Shown here piece by piece: positions 37,055 through 48,877 of a DNA stretch of 64,000 bases. The notes under the pieces are model-generated. The model saw nothing but the letters and a program-made list of their open reading frames with translations, did no database searches and was not told where the DNA came from. A program made the position numbers and the translations under genes. Positions within the stretch are counted from its first letter, which is position 1; each line of letters opens with the position of its first letter. Where the stretch lies: NCBI GenBank assembly GCA_947488305.1, contig CANKZM010000009.1, positions 99,656 through 163,655 of the forward strand. Direction: 5' to 3'. Source of the DNA: an uncultured Roseobacter sp. GTDB taxonomy: Bacteria > Pseudomonadota > Alphaproteobacteria > Rhodobacterales > Rhodobacteraceae.

Positions 37055-37930
37055 TTATCCCTTGGCGGCTTTTGCCACTTCGGCGGCGAAGTCTTCTTTG
37101 ACCACTTCGATGCCCTCGCCCACTTCAAGGCGTACAAACCCGGTGATGGTTGCGCCAGCTTCTTTGGCTGCATCACCAACTGTCAGATCAGGGTTTACCA
37201 CGAAGGATTGGTTCACCAAAGTCACTTCGGACATGTATTTCTTCATGCGACCGATGATCATTTTTTCGATCACTTGCTCCGGCTTTCCGCTTTCACGTGC
37301 GATATCGATCTGAACCTGCTTTTCTTTCTCAACCACGGCCGGGTCAAGATCATCTTCGGACAAGGACGCCGGGTTTACCGCCGCAATGTGCATCGCAACC
37401 TGCTTACCAAATGTCTCATCACCGCCAGACAGTGCGACCAAAACGCCGATTTTGCCCATGCCGTGGGTTGCCGCGTTGTGCACGTAGGACACAACGGTCT
37501 CGCCTTCGAGTGTGGACATGCGGCGCACAGACATGTTTTCGCCGATGGTTGCGATCTTGTCGGTGATCAGGTCTTCGACGGATTTGCCGCCAATGTCGGC
37601 TTTTTTCAGCGCTTCGACGTCTGACACGCCCAGAGCGGCATAAGCGATCTTGCCAACCATCTCCTGGAATTCGGCGTTCTTGCCTACGAAGTCAGTTTCA
37701 GAATTCACTTCGACCGAAATGCCCTTGCCACCTTCGACGTGCACGGCAACCAGACCTTCAGCTGCGGTACGGCCCGATTTCTTGGCCGCTTTTGCAAGGC
37801 CCTTGGTGCGCAGCCAGTCAATGGCTTCGTCCATGTTGCCTTCGGTTTCGGTCAACGCTTTTTTCGCGTCCATCATGCCTGCGCCTGTGGTGTCGCGCAG
37901 TTGTTTCACCATAGCGGCTGTAATTGCCAT
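37055..37930 (-). CDS. tsf: Elongation factor Ts
   Basis: Nucleotide exchange factor for EF-Tu, 291 residues. The N-terminal UBA-like domain ([19 protein letters not shown]) and the [12 protein letters not shown] signature are canonical. It follows rpsB in the usual rpsB-tsf operon with a 75-bp gap. Confidence 0.96.
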   Translation of the reverse strand: MAITAAMVKQLRDTTGAGMMDAKKALTETEGNMDEAIDWLRTKGLAKAAKKSGRTAAEGLVAVHVEGGKGISVEVNSETDFVGKNAEFQEMVGKIAYAALGVSDVEALKKADIGGKSVEDLITDKIATIGENMSVRRMSTLEGETVVSYVHNAATHGMGKIGVLVALSGGDETFGKQVAMHIAAVNPASLSEDDLDPAVVEKEKQVQIDIARESGKPEQVIEKMIIGRMKKYMSEVTLVNQSFVVNPDLTVGDAAKEAGATITGFVRLEVGEGIEVVKEDFAAEVAKAAKG

Positions 37931-38005
37931 CTCGGTATCTCCTTTGAGAAAATTCGGATTGGGGGCAGGTCTGCCCTGCCCCGCATGTCAAGCCTGTGAC
38001 AGAGT

Positions 38006-38812
38006 TCAGGCTTTTGCTTCTTCCGCAGGTGCTTCGGCTGCGGCTGTTTCGGCTGGCGCGTCGGCGACGGCTTCTTCAACCGGTGCTTCTTCCATTGCAC
38101 CCAAGTCTACGCCTGCGGCGCCCAGCTGAGCGGACATGCCGTCAAGTGCTGCACGCGCGGCCAGATCGCAGTAAAGCGCGATGGCGCGGGAGGCGTCGTC
38201 GTTGCCTGGAATGATATAGTCGATGCCATCGGGCGAGCAGTTTGTGTCGACAACCGCAACAACCGGGATGCCCAGTTTGTTGGCTTCCGCAACCGCAAGC
38301 GCCTCTTTCTTTACGTCGATGACGAAGATCAGGTCAGGACGACCGCCCATTTCGCGAATACCGCCGAGGGAGGCCTGCAGTTTGCCTTGGTCACGCTCCA
38401 TCCCAAGACGCTCTTTTTTGGTCAGGCCGGCAAAGCCGTTTTCGGCTTGCTCATCGATGCCCTTAAGGCGGTTGATGGACTGGGACACGGTTTGCCAGTT
38501 GGTCAACGTGCCGCCGAGCCAGCGGTGGTTCATGTAGTATTGTGCGCATTTCTCAGCGGCTTCGGCAATCGGCTGTTGAGCCTGACGCTTCGTGCCAACG
38601 AAGAGAATGCTGCCGCCTTTGGCGACGGTTTCGCGGATCACGTTCAATGCCTGGTCCAGCATTGGAACAGTCTGCGTCAGATCCATGATGTGAATGCCGT
38701 TGCGCGCGCCGTAGATGAACGGGCCCATACGCGGGTTCCAGCGCTGTGTCTGGTGGCCGAAGTGTACGCCTGCTTCAAGCAGCTGGCGCATGGTGAACTC
38801 TGGAAGAGCCAT
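38006..38812 (-). CDS. rpsB: 30S ribosomal protein S2
   Basis: The start at 38812 ([20 protein letters not shown]) is certain by family match. The 268-residue protein carries a C-terminal Ala/Glu-rich tail of about 30 residues beyond the E. coli length, a common alphaproteobacterial trait. It heads the rpsB-tsf operon. Confidence 0.96.
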   Translation of the reverse strand: MALPEFTMRQLLEAGVHFGHQTQRWNPRMGPFIYGARNGIHIMDLTQTVPMLDQALNVIRETVAKGGSILFVGTKRQAQQPIAEAAEKCAQYYMNHRWLGGTLTNWQTVSQSINRLKGIDEQAENGFAGLTKKERLGMERDQGKLQASLGGIREMGGRPDLIFVIDVKKEALAVAEANKLGIPVVAVVDTNCSPDGIDYIIPGNDDASRAIALYCDLAARAALDGMSAQLGAAGVDLGAMEEAPVEEAVADAPAETAAAEAPAEEAKA

Positions 38813-38903
38813 GTGCTTATACCTTTCCGGTTTTATCCTCGGCGGGGGCATGACAGATTTCTGCCAACCGGCGGACGTATGAGGATGTCTCCCTCTATCG
38901 CCC

Positions 38904-38922
38904 AAACCCCGCCTGCGGGTTT
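38904..38922 (-). promoter_or_regulatory. Hairpin in the rpsB leader
   Basis: AAACCCGC and GCGGGGTTT (minus strand) can pair with one bulge about 90 nt before the rpsB start. No T-tract follows. It may take part in S2 autoregulation, which is known for rpsB leaders in general; no specific motif is matched. Confidence 0.3.
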
Positions 38923-39098
38923 CAGTGCGCGCCGTATAGGCCAGAGAACTATGTACTGCAAGCAAAGAATCACGTTTCACAGCTCGCAGAGGCACATGAC
39001 GCAAGGGCCTACTTGCCACAGAATGACTTCCGCCCCTAAAGTACCTAAAAAATATCAAAATGCCCCCGGTTGCCGGGGTATAAGAAATGGGAGAGATC

Positions 39099-39680
39099 AT
39101 GAAAAAACTAACCGCAACGGCAGCGCTATTGTGCGCGGCTCTTAGCCCGGCTGCGCTTATGGCCCAAGCCATCAACCTTGAGCCTGCAAATCCGCAACCC
39201 TCCGCAGGATCGCTTTCCAAGGGGTTGGCCGTCAGCTACGCAACGCTTCCGGATCATGTCCGCTCTCTCAGTGCCGCGAAAAAGACGCTCGCCAAGAACG
39301 CCAAACCGGGAACGCCGATCGCCGGGCTTACCTACGACGACACTAATGAAGGGGACCCTACCCTAACCTCCGGTACGGCGATGAAGATCGCGGCGGATAT
39401 CTCGGGATACATCAAATTTGACAAGGCCGGGACCTATACGCTCGACTTTTTGAGCAATGACGGATTGGAAATCTCCATCGGCGGTCAGGAAGTTGGCAAT
39501 TATGATGGGATTCATTCCTGCGGCTATGTCGGGGAGGTCGACGTGACCGTGCCACAAGCCGGGTATTATGCGCTTGAAGCAACCTATTTCCAACGCAAAG
39601 GAACCGCTTGCCTTTTGATGGAATGGGGCCCGGACAGCGACGGATTGGAGCTGGTGCCCGACAGCATCTTCTTTCACTGA
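39099..39680 (+). CDS. Exported PA14-domain-like protein
   Basis: The ATG at 39099 follows GGGAGAG and opens a signal peptide ending AALMAQA (about residue 22). The C-terminal 110 residues resemble a PA14 carbohydrate-binding domain: [33 protein letters not shown] and [21 protein letters not shown]. The full length is only 193 residues, so it has no attached enzyme domain. Role is unknown; glycan binding at the cell surface is possible. Confidence 0.72.
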   Translation: MKKLTATAALLCAALSPAALMAQAINLEPANPQPSAGSLSKGLAVSYATLPDHVRSLSAAKKTLAKNAKPGTPIAGLTYDDTNEGDPTLTSGTAMKIAADISGYIKFDKAGTYTLDFLSNDGLEISIGGQEVGNYDGIHSCGYVGEVDVTVPQAGYYALEATYFQRKGTACLLMEWGPDSDGLELVPDSIFFH

Positions 39681-39701
39681 CTGGCGGACAAGATACTGCG
39701 G

Positions 39702-40529
39702 TCAGGCGTCGGCGTCATACCCGCGACGTACAGCGTCCTCGCAAGCTGCGGAGAGGCTCTTGCGGTCATGGTAGTCAGCGACCCGCAAGGGCGTTTGGTA
39801 GGTGACTGTCACGCTGCCTTGGTTTGAGGCGGCCAAAACGGCGAGGAGATGAGGTCCGAAATCCATATCTCCCCACCATCCGTAGAAGCGCTTATCCGCG
39901 CCGTGCGGCGCTTTGTACTGAACGGAAACCGGCTGTATCAACATCTGTTCCCGCAGCTCGTCGGAAAAAAAGGCCGCGAATAGCGTTGTTTTGAACGGCA
40001 GGACCCTGAGGCCATCGCTACTGGTACCTTCGGGGAAAAAAAGTAACCGATGCCCGGCGTTGAGACGGGATTGAAAGAGTAGCGCCTGATCTGCCGCTTG
40101 CGCCCTTGATCTCTCGATAAAGACAGTTCCGGTAGCGCGCGCCAGCCAACCGATACCGGGCCAGGCAGCCACTTCCGCTTTGGAGACGAAATAGACGCGC
40201 TTGACTGCATTCAGGACAAAGATGTCCAACCAGGATGAGTGATTGGCGACAATTGCGCTAGCCTCCGGTGAAAAACTCCCTCGCAGGTCAAGACGAATAC
40301 CAAGTATCCGCAGCGCGTTGCGGCACACAAAGACGGTGATGAACGGCGTTACAGGTCGTTGCGCGCCGCAAAGCGGACGTTCCAGCAATCGCGCCAACAA
40401 AAGTATCGCAAGCCCGCCAAACACCAGACTGGAAAGGGCAAGACCCTTGAAAGCAACGCGGGCCCACCCCGCCACGCCGAACGCAGAGACGCGAGGTGGT
40501 GGCGTATTGCTATGCCAGGTTGCACTCAC
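39702..40529 (-). CDS. olsA: Lysophospholipid/lyso-ornithine-lipid O-acyltransferase
   Basis: PlsC-family acyltransferase of 275 residues with a hydrophobic N-terminal segment (about 25-50). The catalytic motif is ANHSSWLD (NH-x4-D) near residue 97, and the substrate loop is FFPEGTSSDG. It overlaps the adjacent olsB-like gene by 4 bp; this pair makes ornithine lipids in other alphaproteobacteria. It could alternatively be a general 1-acylglycerol-3-phosphate acyltransferase. Confidence 0.82.
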   Translation of the reverse strand: MSATWHSNTPPPRVSAFGVAGWARVAFKGLALSSLVFGGLAILLLARLLERPLCGAQRPVTPFITVFVCRNALRILGIRLDLRGSFSPEASAIVANHSSWLDIFVLNAVKRVYFVSKAEVAAWPGIGWLARATGTVFIERSRAQAADQALLFQSRLNAGHRLLFFPEGTSSDGLRVLPFKTTLFAAFFSDELREQMLIQPVSVQYKAPHGADKRFYGWWGDMDFGPHLLAVLAASNQGSVTVTYQTPLRVADYHDRKSLSAACEDAVRRGYDADA

Positions 40530-41290
40530 CCGCCCTGCCCCTGATACAACCGTGCCTGTCGTTGGTTCATCTGGGCCGTGTCGAGGATCAGGCAGACATC
40601 TGTGGTGTTGAACGTATGGTCGATAAACGCCCCCTCGCCTACAAAACCGCCAAGACGCAGATAGGCCTTTATCAGCGCTGGTATTTGTAGCATCGCCTTG
40701 CGCCGGTCCAACTGATCTTCCGGGATCAAATCCATGTTCTGAAAGGCCTCAGATTGCGCCCGAACACGGAGCTCAGGCGGTGCGAGATGACGATGATGAA
40801 GAAGTGAAAAAGGTTCCGCGAAGGCTTGTGGATCCGTCCCATGGAAGCTCGCCACGCCAAACAAAATCTCGATGTTATGATCGGCCACATATGCCGCAAC
40901 CCCGTTCCAGAGGTGAAACATCGCCATGCCCCCGCGGTATTCCTTGTGCAAACACGAACGCCCGAGTTCAAGCAAAGAGCGCCCAGAATTCAGCAAAGGT
41001 GACAGATCATATTCAGTTGCAGAGTAGAACCGCCCAGCCGATAACGCTTGATCCTGGCGCATCACCCGGTACACCCCCACAACTTCATCACGGGATAGAT
41101 CCGTCAGAATAAGGTGGTCGAAGAACGGATCAAAACGATCTGTTTCCAAACGGTTATTATGATCGACAAGCGCGCCACTCCCACCCAACTCCTCGACAAA
41201 AACTTCGTATCGAAGACGCTGTGCAGCCTTCAGTTCTGCTTTGGAACGAGCAAGTTTTACCTCAAAGGAAGGCGCTGAAACATGTGTCAT
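40526..41290 (-). CDS. olsB: Ornithine N-acyltransferase (OlsB-like, GNAT fold)
   Basis: The start at 41290 is chosen over the longer in-frame option because the homologous region begins just after it. The 254-residue protein shows AAQRLRYEVFVEELGG near the N-terminus and ELGRSCLHKEYRGGMAMFHLWNGVAAYV in the middle, as in OlsB/hemolysin-like acyltransferases that use 3-hydroxyacyl-ACP. It precedes olsA with a 4-bp overlap. Ornithine lipids often replace phospholipids under phosphate starvation, but no Pho box is visible upstream. Confidence 0.82.
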   Translation of the reverse strand: MTHVSAPSFEVKLARSKAELKAAQRLRYEVFVEELGGSGALVDHNNRLETDRFDPFFDHLILTDLSRDEVVGVYRVMRQDQALSAGRFYSATEYDLSPLLNSGRSLLELGRSCLHKEYRGGMAMFHLWNGVAAYVADHNIEILFGVASFHGTDPQAFAEPFSLLHHRHLAPPELRVRAQSEAFQNMDLIPEDQLDRRKAMLQIPALIKAYLRLGGFVGEGAFIDHTFNTTDVCLILDTAQMNQRQARLYQGQGG

Positions 41291-41416
41291 TCGACGATCG
41301 TTTTCTCTCTGGTCAGTTCCGCACGCAACCGCGATGCCGGTGTATGCCAAGCCTCGAAATAATGCCACCAGTGCTTTACAATCTGAGGTTCTGCGTTAAC
41401 CATTTGGAAAGGATGT

Positions 41417-41599
41417 TCATTCATCAAAGACGGCAAGCAAAGCTATGCGAGCGCTATCAATGACAATTTTCCCTTCTTCCCTAAAATTAACGGTTAATTT
41501 GCCGCAAACGTTGCTTTGGACTTGTCCGGTGCCCCATTCGGGGTGGTCGGGGTGCCTGACCAGCATGCCCGGTGAAAATATGGCGTTTAAGTCTTCCAT
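41417..41599 (-). CDS. DUF3553 family small protein
   Basis: A 60-residue protein from the ATG at 41599, with an AAAAGGG leader. It has the family pattern GMLVRHPDHPEWGTGQVQS followed by KLTVNFREEGKIVID, a small beta-barrel like those of CarD/Tudor-type domains. Function unknown. It diverges from chpT by 28 bp. Confidence 0.75.
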   Translation of the reverse strand: MEDLNAIFSPGMLVRHPDHPEWGTGQVQSNVCGKLTVNFREEGKIVIDSARIALLAVFDE

Positions 41600-41627
41600 C
41601 GTACCCTTTTCGCACAGGAGGCCATAA

Positions 41628-42224
41628 ATGGGCCAAAGCAATGTCAGTCTGAGTGCTCTGATCGGTAGTCGCATTTGTCATGATCTGATATCGCCAATTG
41701 GCGCAATCAACAATGGGTTGGAGTTGCTCGATATGTCGGGTGGCGCCCCCGGCCCGGAAATGGACCTGATCCAGGAAAGCGTTGGAAATGCGAGCGCTAG
41801 GATACGCTATTTTCGCGTAGCTTTCGGGGCCGCGGGCGAACAGATGATGGGACGTGCTGAAATTGTCTCTATCCTCAAGGATGTGATGCAAGGGGCGCGA
41901 CTACATGTGGCTTGGGGGCCGATGGATGCGCAGCCTCGCTCCAGCGTGCGGCTGGCCTTTCTGGCTTTGCTCTGTGTTGAAACAGCAATGCCCTATGGGG
42001 GTCGTATCGAAATCAGTCAGGATGAAGGTCACTGGTTACTGCATGGGCATGGCGACAAGCTCAACATTGACGAGACCATGTGGAAGATACTTGCGACCAA
42101 AGAAGCGCCATCTGATTTGCGCCCCTCACAGGTGCAATTCGCGCTTCTTCCCTTGATCGCGGCGGATTTGGGGCGTCGCGTAATCTCTGAAATTGACGAA
42201 AATGAAGTCAAATTGCGGTTTTAG
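41628..42224 (+). CDS. chpT: Histidine phosphotransferase ChpT-like
   Basis: 198 residues, with the dimerising helix [24 protein letters not shown], whose His accepts the phosphoryl group. The following domain is a degenerate histidine-kinase ATP-binding fold, as in Caulobacter ChpT (DUF2328). ChpT passes phosphate from CckA to CtrA/CpdR. An ACAGGAGG ribosome-binding site precedes it. It converges on proA with a 4-bp overlap. Confidence 0.85.
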   Translation: MGQSNVSLSALIGSRICHDLISPIGAINNGLELLDMSGGAPGPEMDLIQESVGNASARIRYFRVAFGAAGEQMMGRAEIVSILKDVMQGARLHVAWGPMDAQPRSSVRLAFLALLCVETAMPYGGRIEISQDEGHWLLHGHGDKLNIDETMWKILATKEAPSDLRPSQVQFALLPLIAADLGRRVISEIDENEVKLRF

Positions 42225-43501
42225 GCACGCACTGTTCCATCGCCGGTGACCAGATACTTGAAGCTTGTCAACTGCGCGGCGCCAACGGGCCCACGCGCAT
42301 GCATCTTGCCAGTCGCGATGCCAATTTCTGCACCCATGCCGAACTCGCCCCCGTCCGCGAATTGGGTTGATGCGTTGTGCATGACAATGGCTGAATCGAG
42401 TTCTCCCATGAAACGTTTCGCCGCCACCTGATCTTCGGTTAGAATACTGTCTGTATGGTTGGATCCATAGGTGCGGATATGATCGATGGCTGCGTCAATA
42501 TCGGGGATAACCCGTGCCGCGATGATCATGTCGAGATATTCTTTGCCCCAATCATCATCTGTTGCCGGTACCACGCCGTGTATGCCGCTCAGGTGGTTGT
42601 CACCGCGCACCTCGACGCCTGCGTCTATCAGCGCCTTCAGAATATCCGCGCCAATGGTTTCGGCCACATCCTGATGGATCAACAAGCACTCCGCCGCGCC
42701 GCAAATACCGGTCCGACGCGTTTTGGCGTTCATGACCACACGTGCCACTTTCTCGGCATCAGCCGCAGCATCGATATAGATGTGCACAATGCCTTCAAGA
42801 TGCGCAAAGACCGGTACCCGCGCTTCTCGCTGGACGAGTCCCACCAGTCCTTTGCCACCACGCGGGACAATCACGTCAATCGTGTCGATCATTGTGAGCA
42901 TTTCGCTGACCGCGGCCCGATCACGCGTGGGCACCAGTTGAATCGATGCCTCTGGTAGCCCTGCGTCCTTCAGGCCTTGGACCAGACATTGATGCAAAGC
43001 CTGTGAGGAATGGAAGCTTTCTGACCCGCCCCGCAGAATGACCGCGTTGCCCGCCTTGAGGCACAATGCGCCCGCATCCACTGTCACGTTGGGCCGGCTT
43101 TCGTATATCACGCCGACAACGCCAAGCGGCGTCCGGACCCGCTCAATATGGAGGCCGCTGGGCTGATCCCATGCCGCAATCACCTCTCCCACCGGATCGG
43201 CCTGTTCTGCAACCGCACGTAGGCCGTCGATGATCCCGCGCAGCCGTGCCTCATCCAGCATCAACCGGTCCATCATGGCACTGCTAAGTCCTTTCTCGCG
43301 TCCAAAGGCGAGATCTTTTTCGTTTGCTGCAAGTATATCACTGCGGCGCGCCCAGATGGCCTCGGCAGCCGATATCATCGCGGCATGTTTGCGCTCCGCA
43401 GAAGCCGATGCCAGCGCCGTCGAAGCAGCTTTTGCCTGCGCGCCAATGTCTGCCATCATTTCGGCTACATTTTCAAAATCTTTCAAGCCACTGTCCCCCA
43501 T
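42221..43501 (-). CDS. proA: Gamma-glutamyl phosphate reductase
   Basis: Second step of proline synthesis, NADPH-dependent. The 426-residue enzyme has the aldehyde-dehydrogenase-like fold with catalytic Cys in [13 protein letters not shown], plus [31 protein letters not shown]. It follows proB with a 30-bp gap. Confidence 0.95.
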   Translation of the reverse strand: MGDSGLKDFENVAEMMADIGAQAKAASTALASASAERKHAAMISAAEAIWARRSDILAANEKDLAFGREKGLSSAMMDRLMLDEARLRGIIDGLRAVAEQADPVGEVIAAWDQPSGLHIERVRTPLGVVGVIYESRPNVTVDAGALCLKAGNAVILRGGSESFHSSQALHQCLVQGLKDAGLPEASIQLVPTRDRAAVSEMLTMIDTIDVIVPRGGKGLVGLVQREARVPVFAHLEGIVHIYIDAAADAEKVARVVMNAKTRRTGICGAAECLLIHQDVAETIGADILKALIDAGVEVRGDNHLSGIHGVVPATDDDWGKEYLDMIIAARVIPDIDAAIDHIRTYGSNHTDSILTEDQVAAKRFMGELDSAIVMHNASTQFADGGEFGMGAEIGIATGKMHARGPVGAAQLTSFKYLVTGDGTVRA

Positions 43502-43531
43502 TCTTCAATCACTGCATTCAGCGAAATTTGC

Positions 43532-45669
<2,138 letters not shown>

Positions 45670-45695
45670 CTAGCGTGACCGGGCTTGACGCTCAA

Positions 45696-46232
45696 TCATA
45701 GTTTCTTCGAATAGGTCCAAGTGGCAACCGTCGCATCACGGGCGACGGAAAAGCTTTCTGCATCCCCCAAATACTCGAACCCGCAATGTGTCAGAACCCG
45801 TGCAGATGCCGGGTTATCCTGAAACACACTGGCAAACATCGTCTTGTTGAGCAGCGGGTTCGCTTCGACCAGAGCCTGCACAGCATCAGACGCGAGCCCG
45901 GTATTCCAATAAGGCGGCGCGACCCAATAACTGACTTCCGACTGCTCGCGATCCAGCCGTTTGAGGGATATCAGCCCCATCAGATCGGCGGCTCCGGATT
46001 TGCTGCCATCGATCACCCAGACATCTTCATCGCGCTCGTCTTCCATGGCACGGGACACAAGCGCTTCGACCATCCCAGGCGGCAGCGGATGCGGTATCGA
46101 TGTGGTCATGCGGGCCACGCGGGCATCACCGCCGTAAAGCTCAATAAGCCCCGTATCAGAGCGACGTATCGGCCGTAGGTCGAACCGTTCGGTTTCGACG
46201 ACCGCCTGAACAAGAATGCGTTCCATCTCCAT
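45696..46232 (-). CDS. GNAT family N-acetyltransferase
   Basis: The start at 46232 follows GGAGGAAC. The 178-residue protein has the RimJ/RimL-like layout: RFDLRPIRRSD at the start, a EVSYWVAPPYWNTGLASDAVQALVE acetyl-CoA-binding core and PASARVLTHCGFEYLGDAES near the end. It probably acetylates a small molecule or a protein N-terminus. It lies 2 bp after the LysE-type gene. Confidence 0.85.
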   Translation of the reverse strand: MEMERILVQAVVETERFDLRPIRRSDTGLIELYGGDARVARMTTSIPHPLPPGMVEALVSRAMEDERDEDVWVIDGSKSGAADLMGLISLKRLDREQSEVSYWVAPPYWNTGLASDAVQALVEANPLLNKTMFASVFQDNPASARVLTHCGFEYLGDAESFSVARDATVATWTYSKKL

Positions 46233-46234
46233 CG

Positions 46235-46837
46235 CTATGTTCCTCCTCCGAACAAGACGAAAAGTACCGAAGCCACCGTCAAACCAGCGAGGCTCCACAT
46301 CAAATAGGGTTCAAATTTTGTGCCTGCCACGGTCCGGGCGATAGCATCCCCGGCCAGTGCCCAAAGAGGATGCAGCAACAGCTGACAGGCCAACAAGACC
46401 AGCGCGATGGTTGCCGTGGCCTCCAAAACCGGTGTGCCGGGCGCGACAAATGCCGTAAACCCGCCCACGATCATGGCCCACGCCTTGGGGTTGAGCGGAT
46501 GCACGATCAGCCCCGCCAGAAAACCTGGCGCGTCACCCGCAGGCTCGCCGGTTTTCAGGCGCATATTTGCGACATTCCACGCCAACCAGATGATATACCC
46601 GGCGGATGCATATTTGAGAGCTACAAAGACCCAGGGCGCCCGTTCTGCAAGTTCCATCAGACCAAAGCCTACGGGCCAGATCACCAATTGCTTGCCAAGC
46701 GCAACACCTGCCACGAAGGGAAGTGCAAGCCGAAACCCATATCGCGCACCTGTGGCCAGAAGCGCCATATTGGCCGGCCCCGGTGTGCCGACCTGCGAGG
46801 CGGCAAAGATGGCAAAGCTTGTCACTGCGACAGACAT
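46235..46837 (-). CDS. LysE/RhtB family exporter
   Basis: 200 residues with six hydrophobic segments. The family signature GTPGPANMALLATGARYGFR lies near residue 16 and NPKAWAMIVGGFTAF near residue 115. It exports amino acids or related metabolites, and the substrate is unknown. It lies between rpmA and obgE, where it is an insertion into an otherwise conserved operon. Confidence 0.85.
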   Translation of the reverse strand: MSVAVTSFAIFAASQVGTPGPANMALLATGARYGFRLALPFVAGVALGKQLVIWPVGFGLMELAERAPWVFVALKYASAGYIIWLAWNVANMRLKTGEPAGDAPGFLAGLIVHPLNPKAWAMIVGGFTAFVAPGTPVLEATATIALVLLACQLLLHPLWALAGDAIARTVAGTKFEPYLMWSLAGLTVASVLFVLFGGGT

Positions 46838-46877
46838 GGTTTCAACCTTGCAGATGAGCGTGTCGAAAATAAGAAAA

Positions 46878-46901
46878 GGGACCGGCGGTATCGCCGATCC
46901 C
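46878..46901 (-). terminator. Rho-independent terminator after rpmA
   Basis: A 10-bp stem with one G-U pair and a 4-nt loop, followed on the minus strand by TTTTCTTATTTTC. It separates rplU-rpmA from the LysE/GNAT/obgE genes. Confidence 0.82.
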
Positions 46902-46930
46902 CCTGAATTCTTATTAACCTGAGGAAAGGC

Positions 46931-47200
46931 TTATTCCGCGGCCTCCGCCACCGGCAAAACCGAGATAAATGTACGGTTTTTCAGGCCCTTATGGAAGGTA
47001 ACTGCACCATCCACCGTCGCAAAGATCGTGTGATCCTTACCCATGCCCACGCCTTCGCCCGGCCAGAATTTTGTGCCGCGCTGACGCACGATGATGTTTC
47101 CTGGGATGGCTTTCTGGCCGCCATAGAGTTTCACGCCAAGACGGCGACCCGCTGAGTCGCGGCCGTTACGGGATGAACCACCTGCTTTTTTATGTGCCAT
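46931..47200 (-). CDS. rpmA: 50S ribosomal protein L27
   Basis: 89 residues beginning [20 protein letters not shown], the canonical L27 start. It follows rplU by 11 bp. Confidence 0.97.
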   Translation of the reverse strand: MAHKKAGGSSRNGRDSAGRRLGVKLYGGQKAIPGNIIVRQRGTKFWPGEGVGMGKDHTIFATVDGAVTFHKGLKNRTFISVLPVAEAAE

Positions 47201-47211
47201 TTGGTCTCTCC

Positions 47212-47880
47212 TTAGCCTTTAGCCAGTTCTTTGGCCTGTTCGATCCAGCCTTCACGCTCGATCCGGCCTTTGAACGACAGTTTCTCGTCCATAGCAGCAA
47301 CATCTTCTTCCGTCCATGCTGCGATCTGAGCGAAAGAGGTCACGCCGCCTTCGATCAGTTTTTTCTCAAGTGCAGGGCCTACGCCAGACAGTTTCTTCAG
47401 ATCGTCTGCTCCGGCTTTGGGCGCCGCTGCTGCTTCGGCCTTCGTGGCCTTTTCTGCCTTTGCGGGCGCCGCTTTCTTGGCCGCCTTTTTCGGGGCTGCA
47501 GCAGCTACCGCAGTTGCGGAAACCGATCCCGCACCCATCGCTGCTTTTACGCCGGACTTGTCCGCACCGGATGCAAGAATGTCCGTCACCTTGACCAATG
47601 TCAGTTTCTGACGGTGGCCCTTGGTCCGCTTGGAAGAGTGCTTCCGGCGGCGCTTGACGAAGTTGATGACTTTCTCACCTTTGACCTGATCGACGACTTC
47701 GGCCTGAACGCCGGCGTCTTTGACAAAGGGAGCACCTACGACGGTCTTGTCACCGCCCAGCATCAGCACTTCGTTGAATTGAACTGTTTCACCAGCGTCC
47801 GCAGCCAGCTTCTCGACGCGCAGCATATCGCCCGCCTGAACCTTGTACTGCTTGCCGCCTGTCTTGAGGACCGCAAACAT
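47212..47880 (-). CDS. rplU: 50S ribosomal protein L21 with C-terminal helix-hairpin-helix extension
   Basis: The AAGGA ribosome-binding site is spaced correctly only for the ATG at 47880, not for the ATG two codons upstream. Residues 1-101 are ordinary L21 ([18 protein letters not shown] to [11 protein letters not shown]). An Ala/Lys-rich linker (about 102-155) follows. A 65-residue domain then has the motif [19 protein letters not shown], a helix-hairpin-helix like those found after L21 in many Rhodobacterales. The protein is twice the E. coli length. Confidence 0.94.
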   Translation of the reverse strand: MFAVLKTGGKQYKVQAGDMLRVEKLAADAGETVQFNEVLMLGGDKTVVGAPFVKDAGVQAEVVDQVKGEKVINFVKRRRKHSSKRTKGHRQKLTLVKVTDILASGADKSGVKAAMGAGSVSATAVAAAAPKKAAKKAAPAKAEKATKAEAAAAPKAGADDLKKLSGVGPALEKKLIEGGVTSFAQIAAWTEEDVAAMDEKLSFKGRIEREGWIEQAKELAKG

Positions 47881-47988
47881 GGTCATTTCCTTTTCTCTGC
47901 CGCGTCCTATGGTCCCCAGCGATGGGCGTTTCGGCCTTTGGCCACCTCGAACAGCGCATCCGATGTTGGATGTACGTTAATTAAAAGA

Positions 47989-48006
47989 GGCCCGATGGTT
48001 CGGGCC
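47989..48006 (-). terminator. Rho-independent terminator after the DUF2059 genes
   Basis: GGCCCGA / TCGGGCC with a 4-nt loop, followed on the minus strand by TCTTTTAATT. Confidence 0.75.
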
Positions 48007-48063
48007 CTTCTGGATGAAGCCGCCAGATGCACCATAGCCGCTTCATTGTCAAGCGCCGGATTG

Positions 48064-48876
48064 TCAGATTTCGTCCCCGTCCGCATTGAGAGCCACGGCC
48101 CGTCCCAATGCATAAGACAACTCGCGGTAGACTGCCTCGAACCCTTCAAACAGAACAGAATTGAGCGCTTGACCCGCGTCGCTGCGTGAATACGCGATAT
48201 AGCTCTCCATAACATCGGCGGGCAAGGGGTCGTAGGCCATGATAAGAAAACCGTTCAGCCAGTTCTCCGTGTCCACATGTATATCTTGCTGTTGCGACCA
48301 GACGTCCTCGATGATTTGGTTTTCGGTGTCTTCGATATAGCCGCCATCCGCGAGCCCGAGAAAGAACTGAACGTTGGCGGTCATTACGCCGGAAACATTG
48401 CGTTCCAAAAGATCGTTTGCCTCGATGAACGTGGTTACCATCTGTGCCATAGGGTCTTTGGAGCGAAACCTTTCGTCAAAGAGCGTGCGCGCGGCGTCCT
48501 CCACTGTCGGGTCTGCCATGGCGCGTCTTGCGGCATTTTCCAGCTCGATGATCCGCGCCCCTTCGGCCGGCCCAAAAAATGCGATCGCGGCCTCAATCTC
48601 CTCCGGCGTCAGGCCGCTCTCCAGCGCGGCGCGTACGCGTTCCGAGATCGGATCGACCGCGTAGATCTGATCCACTTGCGCGCGCCAGAATGCCCCGCCC
48701 TGCCCGTCCAACATATCCGCGTCAAGCTCTTCTGCGTAAGCAAAGCCCTCCGTCCGCATGATGTCGATCACCTCAGAAATCCGCAGAATATCCATCAAGA
48801 CCGTGACACGGGCATTGGCCAGCACTGACTGACTGCTGAGCAGGATAAATGTTGCTGCGAGGAGAGGCCTGATCAT
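48064..48876 (-). CDS. Exported DUF2059-like protein (copy 1)
   Basis: The start at 48876 opens a signal peptide (to about residue 20) and lies 1 bp after the stop of a paralogous gene. The 270-residue helical protein has two weak DUF2059-like repeats, each with an ALESGLTPEEIEAAIAFFGP-type helix preceding a glycine and an acidic segment. No catalytic motif is visible. The function of DUF2059 is unknown. Confidence 0.68.
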   Translation of the reverse strand: MIRPLLAATFILLSSQSVLANARVTVLMDILRISEVIDIMRTEGFAYAEELDADMLDGQGGAFWRAQVDQIYAVDPISERVRAALESGLTPEEIEAAIAFFGPAEGARIIELENAARRAMADPTVEDAARTLFDERFRSKDPMAQMVTTFIEANDLLERNVSGVMTANVQFFLGLADGGYIEDTENQIIEDVWSQQQDIHVDTENWLNGFLIMAYDPLPADVMESYIAYSRSDAGQALNSVLFEGFEAVYRELSYALGRAVALNADGDEI

Positions 48877-48877
48877 G

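Noticed and set aside
41484..41502. TTAACGGTTAA as a CtrA box
   Set aside because: The spacer is 3 bp, not 7, and the sequence lies inside the DUF3553 gene.
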